This document shows, piece by piece, positions 8,926 to 17,883 of a DNA stretch of 64,000 nt (its first letter is position 1; each line of letters opens with the position of its first letter). A program made the position numbers and the translations under genes. Below the pieces are notes generated by a model, which saw only the letters and a list, made by a program, of their open reading frames with translations, was not told the DNA's origin and did no database searches. The DNA comes from Listeria sp. PSOL-1 (GTDB lineage Bacteria; Bacillota; Bacilli; Lactobacillales; Listeriaceae), in NCBI RefSeq assembly GCF_902806445.1, contig NZ_LR760298.1:186001-250000 (forward strand), in the 5' to 3' direction.

Positions 8926-10749
8926 ATGGCTTCGCCGCTAAAAAGGTTATTAATCGGTCGTCCACTAAAAAGTTCAGAAGCTGGGGAACAAAAACTCGGG
9001 AAACTAAAAGCGCTTGCTGTTTTATCTTCTGATGCACTTTCATCGATTGCTTATGGAACAGAACAGATTTTGATTGTTCTTGTTACAGTTAGTGCAGCAG
9101 CAATGTGGTATTCGCTTCCAATTGCATTATGTGTGTTAATTTTATTATTTGCTTTGAACTTATCCTATAAGCAAATTATTTATTCATACCCACACGGCGG
9201 GGGAGCTTATGTTGTCTCACGTGAAAATTTAGGTAAAAATGCGGGTCTGGTTGCCGGAGGTTCACTGCTTGTTGATTATATGTTGACTGTTGCTGTTAGT
9301 GTGTCTTCTGGAGCAGATGCCATCATTTCAGCTTTCCCATCACTATATCCATTTGTTATCCCGATAGCGGTTGTACTCGTTATCTTAGTTACCGTTATTA
9401 ATTTGCGCGGGATTACTGAATCAGCTAGTATTTTAGCTGTTCCTGTCTATTTGTTTGTTTTTTCTATTATAGTATTGATTTTTACTGGTGTGTTTAAACT
9501 TTTGATGGGAATAGACGCCACTCACGAAGCGGCCGCTGTTGGAACAAATGTGCAAGGTGTAACAATTTTCTTATTGCTACGTGCTTTTGCTTCTGGCTCA
9601 GCATCACTGACTGGGATTGAAGCAATTTCAAATGCGATTCCATTATTTAAAAAACCACGAGCAAAAAATGCTGCTAAAACGTTGGCTATCATGGCATCGC
9701 TTTTAGGTTTTTTCTTTTTAGGAATCACTGTTTTAGCTGTTGCTTATGGTACAGTCCCAGAGCTTAAAGTAACCGTGCTTTCACAAATCGCAGCCAATGT
9801 TTTTGGACGGAATTTTATGTTTTATTTTATCCAAGCAACAACGGCTTTAATTTTAGTTTTAGCAGCTAATACTGGCTTCTCAGCTTTTCCTCTTTTAGCC
9901 TTTAATTTAGCAAAAGACAAATACATGCCAAGAATGTATTTAGCGAAAGGGGATCGACTTGGGTATTCAAATGGGATCGTGACACTCGCTATAGGTTCGA
10001 TTGTTTTAATTATTCTCTTCCATGGAAAAACAGAACTTCTTGTACCGCTCTATTCTGTTGGAGTATTTATTCCTTTCACACTTTCACAAACTGGAATGAT
10101 CGTGAAATGGTGGAAAGAGCGTCCCACAGGCTGGAGGAAAAAATTAGGTGCCAATTTGTTAGGTGCCGTTATTTCCTTTACAGTATTGGTCGTTCTCTTC
10201 TTGACACGCATCGAGTCTGTTTGGCCTGTCTTCATTTTTATGCCAATTTTGATTTTTGTTTTTCATAAAACACGCCATCATTATGTTAAACTTGGTCCAC
10301 AACTTCGAGTTGATGGAGTCATGGATTTACCGGATTTTAAAGGGAATGCGGTTATTGTTGCAGTTTCAGATACAACAAAGGTCGTTGAAGGGGCACTAAA
10401 ATACGCTAAATCAATTGGTGATACAGTGATTGCTGTTCATGTTTCTGTTGACAAAGCACAAGGAAAAGAAGTCATTGATCGTTGGCACAGCATTCATCCA
10501 GAAATTAGAATTGCCCATCTTTATTCAACATATCGCTCAATTTCTGAGCCACTGATGAAATTTATTGATACCGCCAAGCAAAAAGCAGATCAAGATAACT
10601 ATTCACTCACTGTATTAATTCCACAATTTATTCCTAAAAAGGGTTGGCAAAATGTTTTACACAATCAAACAAGTTTACTTATTCGGACCAAATTATTAAT
10701 GAAAAAAGATGTTGTTGTAGCAACATATCCTTATCACTTAAAAGAATAG
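8926..10749 (+). CDS. kimA: KimA-type potassium importer (APC/KUP-like)
   Basis: A 607-aa membrane protein, the same length as Bacillus subtilis KimA and with very similar landmarks: SSDALSSIAYGTEQI, SYPHGGGAYVVSRENLG, SGSASLTGIEAISNAIP, AANTGFSAFPLLAFNLAKDK, VGVFIPFTLSQTGM. About 12 transmembrane helices occupy residues 25-455; a cytoplasmic universal-stress-like domain fills 460-607. KimA takes up K+ with protons at high affinity, and in the known proteins c-di-AMP binds the cytoplasmic domain and blocks transport. The c-di-AMP synthase gene cdaA is 1.7 kb downstream. It is monocistronic, with its own extended -10 promoter and a hairpin behind it. Confidence 0.9.
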   Translation: MASPLKRLLIGRPLKSSEAGEQKLGKLKALAVLSSDALSSIAYGTEQILIVLVTVSAAAMWYSLPIALCVLILLFALNLSYKQIIYSYPHGGGAYVVSRENLGKNAGLVAGGSLLVDYMLTVAVSVSSGADAIISAFPSLYPFVIPIAVVLVILVTVINLRGITESASILAVPVYLFVFSIIVLIFTGVFKLLMGIDATHEAAAVGTNVQGVTIFLLLRAFASGSASLTGIEAISNAIPLFKKPRAKNAAKTLAIMASLLGFFFLGITVLAVAYGTVPELKVTVLSQIAANVFGRNFMFYFIQATTALILVLAANTGFSAFPLLAFNLAKDKYMPRMYLAKGDRLGYSNGIVTLAIGSIVLIILFHGKTELLVPLYSVGVFIPFTLSQTGMIVKWWKERPTGWRKKLGANLLGAVISFTVLVVLFLTRIESVWPVFIFMPILIFVFHKTRHHYVKLGPQLRVDGVMDLPDFKGNAVIVAVSDTTKVVEGALKYAKSIGDTVIAVHVSVDKAQGKEVIDRWHSIHPEIRIAHLYSTYRSISEPLMKFIDTAKQKADQDNYSLTVLIPQFIPKKGWQNVLHNQTSLLIRTKLLMKKDVVVATYPYHLKE

Positions 10750-10760
10750 TATTTGAAGAT

Positions 10761-10795
10761 GGCTCGGTTTTTGTGACTAAACAAAAGACCGAGCT
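10761..10795 (+). terminator. Terminator-like hairpin after kimA
   Basis: GCTCGG at 10762-10767 pairs with CCGAGC at 10789-10794, extended by a TTTTTTGT/ACAAAAGA stem. The T-tract that follows is short, so termination may be partial. Confidence 0.6.
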
Positions 10796-10882
10796 ATTTG
10801 TGATCGCTAGCTCTTTTCTTTATGAAATTTAAAGAAACTATGTTAAAATACTAACAAAGATAAATGAATATAGGTGAATGAG

Positions 10883-11758
10883 ATGAAAAAAACGGGGATT
10901 TTAGGAGTTCCTTGGTTATTTAACCAAGCTAGGAGAGGGACATTGTTAGCGCCTTTTGCAATTCGCTATGCGGGAATGGACGAATTTTTAGCACGTTTAG
11001 ACATCCATGTAAACAACGATCAGAACCTTCCGTTTTTCACGAATTTGGAAGAAGAAGCCATTTTAATTAACAAAAATTTGGAAGCGATTACAAAAAAGAT
11101 AGTCGAGCTTAAGCAAATTGTGTGTGAAATGCTTGAAAAAGAAGGCGTTCCGATTATTTTAGGCGGAGAGCAATTTATTTCACTTGGAGTGATTGCAGCG
11201 GCCCTTGTAAAAGCACCGAAAGCAGGCGTTGTCTGGTTAAATGCAGAACTTGATTTGGGAAACGAGCATTATTCTGAAAGGCTAAGTGAAAGCGTGTTAG
11301 AAGTTGCGCTTGGAAGAGGCACAGAAATATTAACACAAGTAATGGATGGTCATTTTTTAGATCCAGGAAATTTAGCGATTATTGGTACAAGACGATGCTC
11401 TAAAACAAGTAAGGCACATATCGACAATTTAAAAATAAATCATTATGAAATGCAGACGATTGATCGGAAGGGCTTTCAGAAAGTGACAGATGAGTTAATG
11501 GAATGGATAAAAATAAAAAAGCAACCCATTCACTTTATGTTGGCTGTTAATGTTATTGATCCAGAGTTTGCGCCAGGGACGGATATTATTTCAGTAGGTG
11601 GCCTTTATTGGCGTGAAATCAGGCATCTTTTGAAAAAGCTTGCAGACAGTCATGCTGTGGCATCGATTACGATCACAGGCCTAAATCCACTTAAAGATGA
11701 AAAAAACAAAACAGCTCGTTTAATTGCTACTCTACTTGAAGAATATTTCACAGGGTAA
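10883..11758 (+). CDS. Arginase-superfamily protein lacking the metal site (pseudoenzyme)
   Basis: A 291-aa protein with the arginase/ureohydrolase fold: NQARRGTLLAPFAIRYA (14-30) near the N-terminus and conserved glycine and proline positions. The binuclear Mn site is gone. The GGDHS motif reads GGEQF (94-98), DAHxD reads NAELD (120-124), and the SxDxDxxDP region reads LAVNVIDP (220-227). By my alignment five of the six ligands are replaced. It therefore should not hydrolyse arginine by the usual chemistry. The ATG at 10883 follows AGGTGA; the GTG nine bases earlier has no ribosome site. In several Bacillales rocF (arginase) lies near cdaA, so this is probably a diverged rocF relic kept for another role. 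Coding sequence is intact. Confidence 0.75.
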   Translation: MKKTGILGVPWLFNQARRGTLLAPFAIRYAGMDEFLARLDIHVNNDQNLPFFTNLEEEAILINKNLEAITKKIVELKQIVCEMLEKEGVPIILGGEQFISLGVIAAALVKAPKAGVVWLNAELDLGNEHYSERLSESVLEVALGRGTEILTQVMDGHFLDPGNLAIIGTRRCSKTSKAHIDNLKINHYEMQTIDRKGFQKVTDELMEWIKIKKQPIHFMLAVNVIDPEFAPGTDIISVGGLYWREIRHLLKKLADSHAVASITITGLNPLKDEKNKTARLIATLLEEYFTG

Positions 11759-11903
11759 ATTCTGTTAAAAAATTACAAAAAAATAACAAATTTATCTTTT
11801 TGATGAAAGTTACTAGCGCATAATTACTTGCAATTTCTTTCAAAACGTGCTTGTGCGCCATTTGTAAGCAAAAAACGGCTAAAATTAGACAAGTTAACCG
11901 ACC

Positions 11904-11931
11904 TTGATAAAAGATACTTTTCTGTTATACT
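11904..11931 (+). promoter_or_regulatory. Promoter of the small membrane protein gene
   Basis: TTGATA (11904-11909), 16-bp spacer, TATACT (11926-11931). A near-palindrome GACAAGTTTGTC lies at 11942-11953, close to the expected transcription start, and could be an operator. Confidence 0.6.
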
Positions 11932-11991
11932 AAATGTATACAGACAAGTTTGTCAGGTAAATTTGTAAATGGAAAAGGAAAGGGTGTTTGG

Positions 11992-12240
11992 ATGTCGGAG
12001 CAAGGTAAAAGATATTTTATTTTACCGATGATCATTATATTTATTTTAGGTATTGCTGCCATAAACATTTTAAAGAACCCGATTGTAAGCTTTTTCATTA
12101 TTTCACTTGCGGCTTGTTTATGTGGACTTATCAGTGGTTTATCGTATCAATTAGTTAAATTTATTGTGCACACTCTTAACCAGGTGCGTGAAAAACGTGC
12201 CTTGGAAAAAGAAACAAGTGCAGAATATCATAAAGCCTAA
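11992..12240 (+). CDS. Small two-helix membrane protein, unknown function
   Basis: An 82-aa protein with two hydrophobic segments (about 9-26 and 30-60) and a charged cytoplasmic tail (QVREKRALEKET). The ATG at 11992 follows GAAAGGG at suitable spacing; a longer frame upstream has no site. It is flanked by its own promoter and a strong terminator, directly before cdaA. I do not recognise the family. Being between kimA/arginase-like and cdaA genes gives no firm clue to its job. Confidence 0.65.
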   Translation: MSEQGKRYFILPMIIIFILGIAAINILKNPIVSFFIISLAACLCGLISGLSYQLVKFIVHTLNQVREKRALEKETSAEYHKA

Positions 12241-12271
12241 CATTTCCTTACAAATAAGGAAGTGTTTTTTT
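12239..12271 (+). terminator. Rho-independent terminator
   Basis: ACATTTCCTTA pairs with TAAGGAAGTGT around loop CAAA, then seven T. It starts at the stop codon of the small membrane protein gene and separates it from cdaA. Confidence 0.85.
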
Positions 12272-12325
12272 ATACACAAAAAGAATCTTTAAGTTTTCTT
12301 TCCTAAATTTTCCTAAGGTGTTTCC

Positions 12326-12354
12326 TTCTAACGTGACTATAGTTGTGCTATAAT
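12326..12354 (+). promoter_or_regulatory. Promoter of cdaA-cdaR
   Basis: Extended -10 TGCTATAAT (12346-12354) with weak -35 TTCTAA 17 bp upstream. The -10 covers an in-frame ATG at 12353, so that ATG cannot be the cdaA start. Confidence 0.6.
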
Positions 12355-12424
12355 GAAAAAAACGAGCAAACATTCAATAATTATTGGCAAAAATGAGGAT
12401 TGCCTTGATGACGGAGGCGAAATG

Positions 12425-13246
12425 ATGAATTTTTTAAATGTTCCTATATTGCATTACATAGAAAATATAATTGATATTTTAGTTGTATGGTTTGTTATTT
12501 ACGGATTGATTATGCTGATCCGTGGAACAAAGGCAGTTCAGCTTTTAAAAGGTATATTTATTATTGTTGTGGTAAAAGTGATCAGTAGTTTTTGTGGTCT
12601 CCATACAGTGGAATGGATTACAAACCAAGCACTTACTTGGGGTTTTTTAGCCATCATCATTATTTTTCAACCTGAGCTTCGACGGGCACTTGAGACCCTT
12701 GGGCGAGGCAATATTTTTGTGCGCACAGGTTCACGCATTGAAAAAGAACAGCATCATTTAATTGAAGCGATTGAAAAATCAACGGAATATATGGCTAAAC
12801 GGCGAATTGGTGCTTTAATTTCTGTTGCAAAAGATACAGGAATGGAAGATTACATTGAAACGGGTATTCCAATTAAAGCGCATATTTCTTCGCAGCTTTT
12901 AATTAATATCTTTATCCCAAATACACCACTTCATGATGGAGCTGTGATCATAAAAGGTAATGAAATCGCTTCTGCAGCCAGTTATCTACCGCTTTCTGAC
13001 AGTCCTTTTCTTTCAAAGGAACTAGGCACAAGGCATAGAGCTGCTCTTGGAATTAGTGAGGTCACAGACAGTATTACAATCGTTGTATCGGAGGAAACGG
13101 GTGGCATTTCTGTTACAAAAAGCGGCGAGCTATTCCGTGATATTTCTAAAGAACAACTTCATGATATGTTAGAGCGTGAACTGGTTACAGTGGTTAAGAA
13201 AAAAAATGGCTTCTTTTCTAAATGGAAAGGAGACGATAAAAAATGA
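12425..13246 (+). CDS. cdaA: Diadenylate cyclase CdaA
   Basis: Membrane-bound enzyme that joins two ATP into cyclic di-AMP, a messenger for K+ and osmolyte balance and cell-wall state. At 273 aa it matches the length of the Bacillus and Listeria proteins. Three N-terminal transmembrane helices (about 10-80) precede the DAC domain, with the catalytic DGA at 171-173 and RHR at 203-205. Two adjacent ATG codons occur (12422, 12425); the second sits 7 bases from GGAGG and gives the usual MNFLNV-type start. Its stop overlaps the cdaR start, so the two are translationally coupled, and glmM follows. GlmM and CdaR are known CdaA partners. Product c-di-AMP likely controls the KimA homologue nearby. Confidence 0.96.
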   Translation: MNFLNVPILHYIENIIDILVVWFVIYGLIMLIRGTKAVQLLKGIFIIVVVKVISSFCGLHTVEWITNQALTWGFLAIIIIFQPELRRALETLGRGNIFVRTGSRIEKEQHHLIEAIEKSTEYMAKRRIGALISVAKDTGMEDYIETGIPIKAHISSQLLINIFIPNTPLHDGAVIIKGNEIASAASYLPLSDSPFLSKELGTRHRAALGISEVTDSITIVVSEETGGISVTKSGELFRDISKEQLHDMLERELVTVVKKKNGFFSKWKGDDKK

Positions 13247-14589
13247 TGGATCGTATTTTAAATAATAAATGGTCAATAAGGATTATTTCTCTTCTTTTAG
13301 CAGCGATTTTATTTGTATCTGTAAATATCAACAATGGAAATGATGAATTCCGTACGCTAACACAACAAGATACAGAAGTTGTACAAAATGTCCCTGTGAA
13401 AGTTTATTATGATAACACCAATTTATATGTTTCTGGTATGCCGGATACGGTTTCAGTAACACTGTCTGGCCCACGTAGTTTAGTCCAAAGTGCAAAGGCC
13501 CAGCAAGATTTTATCGTCTATGTTGATTTGCGAAATGCCTCCATTGGGGAACAAACTGTTAAACTGCGGGTGAAAAACCTTTCTGAACGCCTTAAAGCAG
13601 TCATTAATCCAGAAACTGTGAAAGTTAATGTACAAGAAAAAGTAACAAAGAAATTTTCTGTAGATGCTGAGTTAGGAAAGTCAACGATTGCTGAAGGTTA
13701 CCAAGCGGACACAACGACTGTTGAACCAAGGAAAGTTGCAATTACTGGTGCAAAAGATACGATGAAGCAAATTGCTTACGTCAAAGCAACCGTTGAGGGC
13801 AATGATAAGCATGAAGAAGATTTTTCAACCAGTGCCACTGTCGCAGCATTTGATAAAAATTTGAATAAACTAGATGTTCAAATTAGCCCTGAGAAAGTCA
13901 AAGTCGACGTTTCTGTTAGTAAAGTGGGTAAATCCATTCCAATTAAAATAAAAGAACAAGGGACGCCGAAAAGCGATCTATCAATTTCAAGCGTGACACC
14001 AGATCGAGAAAATGTTATTGTCGTTGGTGACGGTCAAGAACTGGATAAAATTAAGGTCATTGAAATACCTGTTGACGTAAGTAAAATTACAGCGGATACT
14101 GTAAAAGAAATAACCGTTCCAGTTCCAAGTGGTGCAAGAGCCGTTCAACCAACAAGTATAGAAGTGAAAATCAAAACAACAAAAAAAACAAAGGACAATG
14201 ATTCTAGCCAGAAAGAAGAGAGTTCAAAGAAAAAAGATACCACAATGAACAATAACGACGCATCATCTAATAAAAATAACTCAAATAATACATTCGCACA
14301 AGCAAGTAGAACACTTTCAAATGTTGATGTTTATACTTCGGGCTTAAGCGATGGCTACGAAGCCCAAATGATTACGCCAGCAAGTGGTAAGGTAAATGTT
14401 ACCTTACAAGGCCCATCTATTATTTTAAACACGATGAATACTAGTTCAATCAGCTTAATTGCCAACTTAGCTGCGGCTAGAGAAGGCAGTTATTCAACTA
14501 ATATTGAAGCGCATAATGTCCCTGATAAAATTAGTTATCGATTGTCAGAAAAAGTAGCTGAATTTGCAATAACACGCAAGAACACTTAA
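13243..14589 (+). CDS. cdaR: CdaA regulator CdaR (YbbR-domain protein)
   Basis: A 448-aa extracytoplasmic protein held by one N-terminal helix (10-27). Four YbbR-type repeats are visible, at about 45-135, 140-225, 228-310 and 355-440, each with the beta-rich pattern VPVKV, VSVTLSGP and ISPEKVKV. A long low-complexity Asn/Lys/Ser linker (about 312-350) separates the last repeat. CdaR binds CdaA across the membrane and tunes c-di-AMP output; what it senses outside is not settled. ATG overlaps the cdaA stop (ATGATGA-like junction) with AAAGGAGA upstream. The Asn-rich linker seems long, and I cannot say if it is typical. Confidence 0.93.
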   Translation: MMDRILNNKWSIRIISLLLAAILFVSVNINNGNDEFRTLTQQDTEVVQNVPVKVYYDNTNLYVSGMPDTVSVTLSGPRSLVQSAKAQQDFIVYVDLRNASIGEQTVKLRVKNLSERLKAVINPETVKVNVQEKVTKKFSVDAELGKSTIAEGYQADTTTVEPRKVAITGAKDTMKQIAYVKATVEGNDKHEEDFSTSATVAAFDKNLNKLDVQISPEKVKVDVSVSKVGKSIPIKIKEQGTPKSDLSISSVTPDRENVIVVGDGQELDKIKVIEIPVDVSKITADTVKEITVPVPSGARAVQPTSIEVKIKTTKKTKDNDSSQKEESSKKKDTTMNNNDASSNKNNSNNTFAQASRTLSNVDVYTSGLSDGYEAQMITPASGKVNVTLQGPSIILNTMNTSSISLIANLAAAREGSYSTNIEAHNVPDKISYRLSEKVAEFAITRKNT

Positions 14590-14679
14590 CAAAAATAATG
14601 TATTATTTTATTTCTAAAATGGATTTTTTTCAGGAATTAAGATAATATACTTATATTCACTAAACATTTTTCGAAAAAT

Positions 14680-14709
14680 AAACACCATAATGATGAAATT
14701 CTGGTGTTT
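14680..14709 (+). other. Inverted repeat in the glmM 5' region
   Basis: AAACACCA (14680-14687) pairs with TGGTGTTT (14702-14709) around 14 nt, 23 bases before the glmM start. No T-tract follows, so it is more likely an mRNA hairpin or operator than a terminator. Confidence 0.5.
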
Positions 14710-14732
14710 GACACAGAAGGAGAGAATTAATA

Positions 14733-16079
14733 ATGGGAAAATATTTTGGAACGGATGGAGTTCGTGGGGTAGCAAATTCGGAGCTTACTCCTGAACTAGC
14801 TTTCCGCTTAGGAAGAATGGGAGGTTATGTTCTTACACGCCATGTGGGAGAACATCCACGTGTTCTAGTTGCTCGTGATACTCGGATATCTGGAGAGATG
14901 CTTGAATCTGCACTCATTGCTGGTCTTGTCTCGGTAGGAATTGAAGTCATGCGTTTAGGCGTTATTTCAACACCGGGCGTTGCTTATCTTACAAGAGCAC
15001 AAGGTGCTGCAGCTAGCGTTATGATTTCAGCATCACATAATCCCGCTCCAGATAATGGGATAAAATTCTTCGGTTCTGATGGCTTTAAGTTGTCAGATGA
15101 CCAGGAGTTAGAAATTGAAGCTTTACTAGATATGGAAAAAGATGAACTACCTCGGCCAAGTGCTGAAGGTTTAGGAACAGTTAGCGATTACTATGAAGGA
15201 AAACAAAAATATTTACAGTTCTTAAAACAAACGATTGATCAGGACTTTAATGGTTATCATGTAGCGCTTGATTGTGCAAATGGAGCGACAGCGAGTTTAG
15301 CTACGCATTTATTTGCAGATCTTGAAGCAGATATCAGTTCAATGGGGACTTCTCCTGATGGGTTAAACATTAATAATGGTGTTGGTTCAACGCATCCAGA
15401 AGCTCTTTCTGCCTTTGTTACCGAAAAAAATGCGGATGTCGGTTTATCTTTTGATGGAGATGGAGATCGTGTCATTGCGATTGATGAGCATGGTAAAATC
15501 GTGGATGGTGACAAAATCATGTTCATCTGTGCAAAATATTTAAAAGAACACGGTTTACTAAACCAAAATACCGTTGTTTCAACAGTTATGAGCAACTTAG
15601 GCTTTTATAAAGGACTGAAAGAATTAGCGATAGATGATGTACAAACAGCCGTAGGAGACCGCTACGTTGTTGAAGCCATGCGAGAAGGTGATTATAACCT
15701 TGGCGGGGAACAATCGGGTCATATTATTTTCTTAGATCATAATACAACCGGTGATGGCCTTTTATCTGGGATTCAGCTCATTAATGTCATGAAAGCCACG
15801 GATAAGACGCTTTCTGAATTAGCTGCTGAAATGCAAACTTTTCCGCAAAAGTTAGTTAATATTCGTGTGACTGATAAGCATGCAGTAACAGATAATCCTA
15901 AAGTGAGCGAAGCCATTTCAGAAGTGGAAAAAGAGATGGATGGAAATGGACGCGTATTAGTCCGACCATCTGGCACTGAGCCACTCGTACGCGTAATGGT
16001 TGAAGCAGAAACAAAAGATGCAACAAATGAGTTTTGTGAGCGTATTGCAAAAGTGGTTCAAGCAGAAATGGGTTTATAA
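14733..16079 (+). CDS. glmM: Phosphoglucosamine mutase GlmM
   Basis: Converts glucosamine-6-phosphate to glucosamine-1-phosphate on the way to UDP-GlcNAc for peptidoglycan and teichoic acids. 448 aa, full length. Active-site phosphoserine is S101 in ISASHNP; the metal-binding loop is DGDGDR (about 240-245), the sugar loop GEQSGH and the phosphate loop RPSGTEP. GGAGAG precedes the ATG. Placed after cdaA-cdaR as in Bacillus and Listeria; GlmM is known to bind CdaA and lower its activity. A 143-bp gap with a hairpin separates it from cdaR, so it may be partly independent. A terminator follows. Confidence 0.97.
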   Translation: MGKYFGTDGVRGVANSELTPELAFRLGRMGGYVLTRHVGEHPRVLVARDTRISGEMLESALIAGLVSVGIEVMRLGVISTPGVAYLTRAQGAAASVMISASHNPAPDNGIKFFGSDGFKLSDDQELEIEALLDMEKDELPRPSAEGLGTVSDYYEGKQKYLQFLKQTIDQDFNGYHVALDCANGATASLATHLFADLEADISSMGTSPDGLNINNGVGSTHPEALSAFVTEKNADVGLSFDGDGDRVIAIDEHGKIVDGDKIMFICAKYLKEHGLLNQNTVVSTVMSNLGFYKGLKELAIDDVQTAVGDRYVVEAMREGDYNLGGEQSGHIIFLDHNTTGDGLLSGIQLINVMKATDKTLSELAAEMQTFPQKLVNIRVTDKHAVTDNPKVSEAISEVEKEMDGNGRVLVRPSGTEPLVRVMVEAETKDATNEFCERIAKVVQAEMGL

Positions 16080-16101
16080 AAAATCGAAGTTAGAAATGAT
16101 G

Positions 16102-16150
16102 AAATCTGAACAAAAGATCAACGTTTATTTGTTCAGATTTTTCTTTTTTG
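16102..16150 (+). terminator. Terminator of glmM
   Basis: Perfect 13-bp arms AAATCTGAACAAA (16102-16114) and TTTGTTCAGATTT (16128-16140) followed by TTCTTTTTT. Confidence 0.9.
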
Positions 16151-16169
16151 TAAAGTGGGAGGTGGCTGT

Positions 16170-16625
16170 GTGAAATTTAAACCCGTTCATATGATTATGA
16201 TTAGTGGTTTCGTGTTCTTTTTAATTGGTGTAATTTTGATTTTTAAAATGCAGAGTTTAAATCAAGTAGCGACGACGCGTGAAGCTAGTCAAAAGACACT
16301 AACTAAAATAACAACGACAGAACTAAAAAACCTCCTTTTAAAAAAAGAAACCGCATTTATTTATATTGGTAGAAAAAGTTGCCCCTATTGCGAAAAATTC
16401 CAAGAAAAACTGGTTCGCGGTTTGAATAAAAATGGACAAAAAGCTTTTTATTATGATACCGATGCAGCTAGAAAAAGAGGCGAAAACTTTGTTGCTATCG
16501 ATGAAAAATTAAAAATAAAAACTGTACCTACACTATTATACATAACAAATGGTCGAGAAAGTGCGCGTTATAATTTGGATATTTCTGAGCAAAAAGAGAT
16601 TAATAAGTGGCTTAAAGTGCAGTAA
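16170..16625 (+). CDS. Membrane-anchored thioredoxin-like protein
   Basis: A 151-aa protein with an N-terminal anchor (about 8-27) and a thioredoxin fold. The redox motif CPYC is at 71-74 and the cis-proline motif TVPTLLY near 124-130. It resembles the bacteriocin-accessory/PedC-type thioredoxins, which sit outside the membrane and handle disulfides. The GTG at 16170 is chosen because GGGAGG lies 7 bases upstream. The next gene, encoding a membrane protein, starts 19 bp later, so the two probably form an operon. A role in extracytoplasmic thiol chemistry is inferred; the partner is unknown. Confidence 0.8.
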   Translation: MKFKPVHMIMISGFVFFLIGVILIFKMQSLNQVATTREASQKTLTKITTTELKNLLLKKETAFIYIGRKSCPYCEKFQEKLVRGLNKNGQKAFYYDTDAARKRGENFVAIDEKLKIKTVPTLLYITNGRESARYNLDISEQKEINKWLKVQ

Positions 16626-16644
16626 GAAGGAAGTGTAAGCATTT

Positions 16645-17463
16645 ATGAAAATCAGGAAGTTAGTCGCAAGCTTAATACTAGTCATAGCTTTTACGCAGGT
16701 ATACAGTTTTTTGAGTGCTGTTTATGGCTATTTTACAATTGAGAAATATACATTTGTCTGGAATTATTGGGTGATCGGCTTTTTGGCGCTACTTTTATGT
16801 GGAATCAGTTTATTATTTATGAGGCAGGAAAAATTCCGTAGAGGAGCTATGTTTAGTTTAGCATTGTTTATTTTGTATCAAGGTTTTTCTGTTTATTATT
16901 ATCAGATTCGCATTTTTATAGGAGCTAAAAGTGATCAAACACCGCCTTTTGATTTTAGTGGGACGATCCTTGTTTTAATGGCAGCCATTCTTTTCATTTT
17001 ATTATTTACTTTTCGAAAGAGTACTGAGCAAGTTAAAACAGACAGCAGCTGGAAAACAAAATGGCGTATTGCTGCGGCTATTTTTGCACTGATTAGTGCG
17101 GGAGCTGCTATAGTTAGCGGCATTATCATTACGTTACATTATGTTAATACACCTTCAGAAAATGATGTTTATTTTATTACGAATTCATTTGATGCTGTCT
17201 TTGCTTATGCGATAGCTCTTATATTGCTTGTTACAGTATGTGTGTTGTTTAAACGCGTTTCGTATATTTTAGCAGCCCTTTCACTTGCTATAAGTTTTCT
17301 TTATCTTAGCAATTATATTTGGATGGAAGAATGGGCTCGTTATTCTGCTGAAGTTGCTAAAGCGCTTGGACCAAGTGAAACGAGACTTTTTGGATTTGGT
17401 CTTATTATTGGTATTTCTAGTTTAATCAGTGGGATTTTTCAATTAGTGGCGACGAAAGATTAA
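16645..17463 (+). CDS. Polytopic membrane protein, unknown function
   Basis: A 272-aa integral membrane protein with about eight hydrophobic helices and short loops; one longer charged loop lies at about 130-142 (TEQVKTDSSWKTK). I do not recognise the family. It follows the thioredoxin-like gene by 19 bp (GAAGGAAG before ATG), which suggests co-expression and possibly a shared envelope role. There is no motif for transport or catalysis that I can point to. Confidence 0.75.
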   Translation: MKIRKLVASLILVIAFTQVYSFLSAVYGYFTIEKYTFVWNYWVIGFLALLLCGISLLFMRQEKFRRGAMFSLALFILYQGFSVYYYQIRIFIGAKSDQTPPFDFSGTILVLMAAILFILLFTFRKSTEQVKTDSSWKTKWRIAAAIFALISAGAAIVSGIIITLHYVNTPSENDVYFITNSFDAVFAYAIALILLVTVCVLFKRVSYILAALSLAISFLYLSNYIWMEEWARYSAEVAKALGPSETRLFGFGLIIGISSLISGIFQLVATKD

Positions 17464-17542
17464 ATCATACTCAGATAGTGAAATGAAGAAGATAACTTTG
17501 TTTTGTATAGACCAATTTTTGTTATTTAGCTTTATACAATGC

Positions 17543-17571
17543 TTGACGGAGTATACATTTTATTGTAGAAT
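17543..17571 (+). promoter_or_regulatory. Promoter of glmS
   Basis: TTGACG (17543-17548), 17-bp spacer, TAGAAT (17566-17571). The transcript would start about 45 nt before the ribozyme cleavage site. Confidence 0.8.
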
Positions 17572-17619
17572 GAAATTTGTTTCCTTGAAAAATAAGAAAA
17601 GGAGGAACGGTTAATTAAA

Positions 17620-17823
17620 TAAAAGCGCCAGAACTAACTTGTTTTAATAACATCATTGCTGTGAAACTCGGCAATGATCATTAGCTAGTTGACGAGGAGG
17701 AGATTAATCGAAAATTCGGCGGGAGTCTCCCGGCTGTTCATGCAGTCGTTATGCCTTAGCTACAAATGATTTGGGCGACCAAATAAACGAAAAAGGTAAG
17801 GAACATGAGCAAGACCTCCAAGG
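17620..17823 (+). ncRNA. glmS ribozyme/riboswitch
   Basis: Self-cleaving RNA in the glmS leader that uses glucosamine-6-phosphate as cofactor; cleavage destabilises the mRNA and lowers GlmS. The conserved start AGCGCCAGAACT is at 17624, so cleavage is expected between A17624 and G17625. The core continues with GTTGACGAGG (about 17686-17695), ATTAATCGAAAATTCGGCGG and CTCCCGGCTGTTCATGCAG, matching the Bacillus consensus order. A hairpin ATCATTGC/GCAATGAT (17651-17681 region) is the P2-type extension. The 3' boundary near CTCCAAGG is approximate. Confidence 0.95.
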
Positions 17824-17883
17824 AAACATCATTTTACAAAAGGTCATTGATTTGTCCTTAAGAATTATTGGAGGCTATTGATT

